From Chloroflexota bacterium (GTDB taxonomy: Bacteria > Chloroflexota > UBA5177 > JANWHV01): DNA of 6,588 nucleotides. This document shows positions 5,585 through 6,588 of this stretch, in pieces (positions within the stretch are counted from its first letter, which is position 1; each line of letters begins with the position of its first letter). Under the pieces are notes generated by a model. It did no database searches. It saw only the letters and a program-made list of their open reading frames with translations, and was not told the origin of the DNA. The stretch is taken from assembly GCA_025450255.1 (NCBI GenBank), contig JANWHV010000233.1, forward strand, positions 1 to 6,588, written 5' to 3'. The position numbers and the translations under genes are program-made.

Positions 5585-6588
5585 TCAAAATGCGGGCCGC
5601 AGCGGCGCCAATATCCAGTCGCCGGTTTTGGCATACCAGGCTCGCTTGTCCCACCAATCACGCGCGATCTCGAACGAATTTGACATGTCAATCTCGAAAA
5701 GTCGTTCCATCTGCGCCGCGAAAGCCTCGTCGTAGACCTCGAGGTTGATCTCGTAGTTTCCCAACTGGCTGAGCCGATCCAGATTCGCGGTGCCGACCGT
5801 CGACCAAACCCCGTCAACGGTCATGGTCTTGGAATGATTCATGGCGTCTCGATAGCCGAATATGCGCACGTTATGCTCGAGCAGCCTGCTGAAGAAGCCG
5901 CGCGCGAGCCAATCCGCGGACACGTGGTTTGAAATCCACGGCACCAGAACCTGCACGTCCACGCCGCGAGCCGCCGCTTCAATCAGCGCGTCGCGCAGCG
6001 CCCCACCCGGGATGAAATAGGCGGTCGTGATGCGGACATGGCGCTCGGCACGCTCGATCGCGTCAACATACATGTCCCGGATCGGAAACAACAACCGGCG
6101 GGCATCGTTGGTGCGATGCTGCACGCGCGGCTGCACCCCACGCCGCAGTCGCCAGGCTATTTGCTCGGACCTGGGAGCGTGCCGGTTCCAGAAGTCGATA
6201 TAGTCCTGCCCGAGCCGCGCCGCGTGGGAACCGCGCACGCGCACATGCGTATCCCTCCACTGCACTCTATACAGATCGCCGATATTGTAGCCGCCGATGA
6301 ACGCCACGTCGCCGTCGATCACCAGCAGTTTGCGATGATCGCGCGCGTACTGGCGCGGATCCACCCATTGCCACGGCCGCCCGATCGAGCCGTAGCGAAT
6401 GACATGAATGCTCGCCGGAAAATGCTTGAACGCGGCCGGGACGACCAGATTCGCGGGGCTATCGTATATCACATAGACGTCAACTCCCGCCGCGGCCTTC
6501 GCCGCGAGGCGATCCTTGAATTCCTGGCCCAGCGTATCCGCTTTCCAGATGTATGTTTCCAGCAAGATAGATCTTGAGGCGCCGTCTA
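5585..6588 (-). CDS. Phospholipase D superfamily protein, cardiolipin synthase-like (5' end outside the window)
   Basis: The last 333 residues of a PLD-superfamily enzyme are visible. Such enzymes usually transfer phosphatidyl groups between phospholipids, as in cardiolipin synthesis, or hydrolyse phosphodiesters. Numbered from the first full codon in the window, two complete HKD motifs occur: HRKLLVID (His84, Lys86, Asp91) followed by GGYN, and HSKTMTVD (His251, Lys253, Asp258) followed by GTANLD. The segment before them, SILLETYIWKADTLGQEF (6-23), matches the start of the catalytic core in cardiolipin synthases. The frame stays open to the window edge with family-like sequence, so the gene continues to the right; the in-frame TTG at 6565 is not a likely start. 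No membrane helix is visible in this part, which suits a ClsB/ClsC-like form, but an N-terminal anchor could lie in the missing segment. It is convergent with the cyclase gene and shows no sign of damage. Confidence 0.9.
   Translation of the reverse strand, partial: DGASRSILLETYIWKADTLGQEFKDRLAAKAAAGVDVYVIYDSPANLVVPAAFKHFPASIHVIRYGSIGRPWQWVDPRQYARDHRKLLVIDGDVAFIGGYNIGDLYRVQWRDTHVRVRGSHAARLGQDYIDFWNRHAPRSEQIAWRLRRGVQPRVQHRTNDARRLLFPIRDMYVDAIERAERHVRITTAYFIPGGALRDALIEAAARGVDVQVLVPWISNHVSADWLARGFFSRLLEHNVRIFGYRDAMNHSKTMTVDGVWSTVGTANLDRLSQLGNYEINLEVYDEAFAAQMERLFEIDMSNSFEIARDWWDKRAWYAKTGDWILAPLRPAF

Noticed and set aside
6563..6565. TTG at 6565 as the start of the phospholipase D gene
   Set aside because: The frame stays open to the window edge and the upstream residues (SRSI before LLETYIW) fit the family, so the true start lies outside the window.

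Overview
The window is a GC-rich bacterial segment, apparently chromosomal. It carries five intact-looking or edge-truncated protein genes and no RNA gene, CRISPR array or transposon that I can see. The solute-binding protein has a Sec signal peptide without a lipobox cysteine, so it should be a soluble periplasmic protein. That, the CHASE2-cyclase architecture and the proteobacterial-looking phospholipase D protein all suggest a diderm (Gram-negative) host, possibly a proteobacterium. I cannot assign a genus.

Left part, minus strand (about 156-3079): a complete ABC importer operon transcribed right to left. The order is ATPase, then permease (2 bp apart), then a 198-bp gap, then the periplasmic binding protein. 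The set belongs to the nitrate/sulfonate/taurine/thiamine-precursor group (SsuABC/TauABC/ThiXYZ-like). Its binding protein looks closest to the NMT1/THI5-like branch, but no neighbouring enzyme gives the substrate away. Bases 1 to about 112 hold abnormal homopolymer runs and look like poor sequence at a contig end.

Middle (about 3080-3420): a divergent intergenic region of about 340 bp with several short perfect inverted repeats and candidate -10 elements for both directions.

Right part: on the plus strand, a 691-residue membrane class III nucleotide cyclase with an extracytoplasmic CHASE2 sensor, three central membrane helices and a cytoplasmic catalytic domain that keeps every catalytic residue. 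Its purine-binding position is Thr, as in class IIIb (bicarbonate-responsive) cyclases. Its sensor domain has six cysteines arranged as three close pairs. Convergent to it, on the minus strand, is a phospholipase D superfamily (cardiolipin synthase-like) gene with two intact HKD motifs. Its 5' end runs off the window.

The ABC operon and the cyclase share a promoter region, but nothing in the sequence proves a functional link. I found no clearly new system. The most distinctive points are the cysteine pattern of the CHASE2 sensor, the class IIIb signature, and a divergent EAA coupling loop in the permease.
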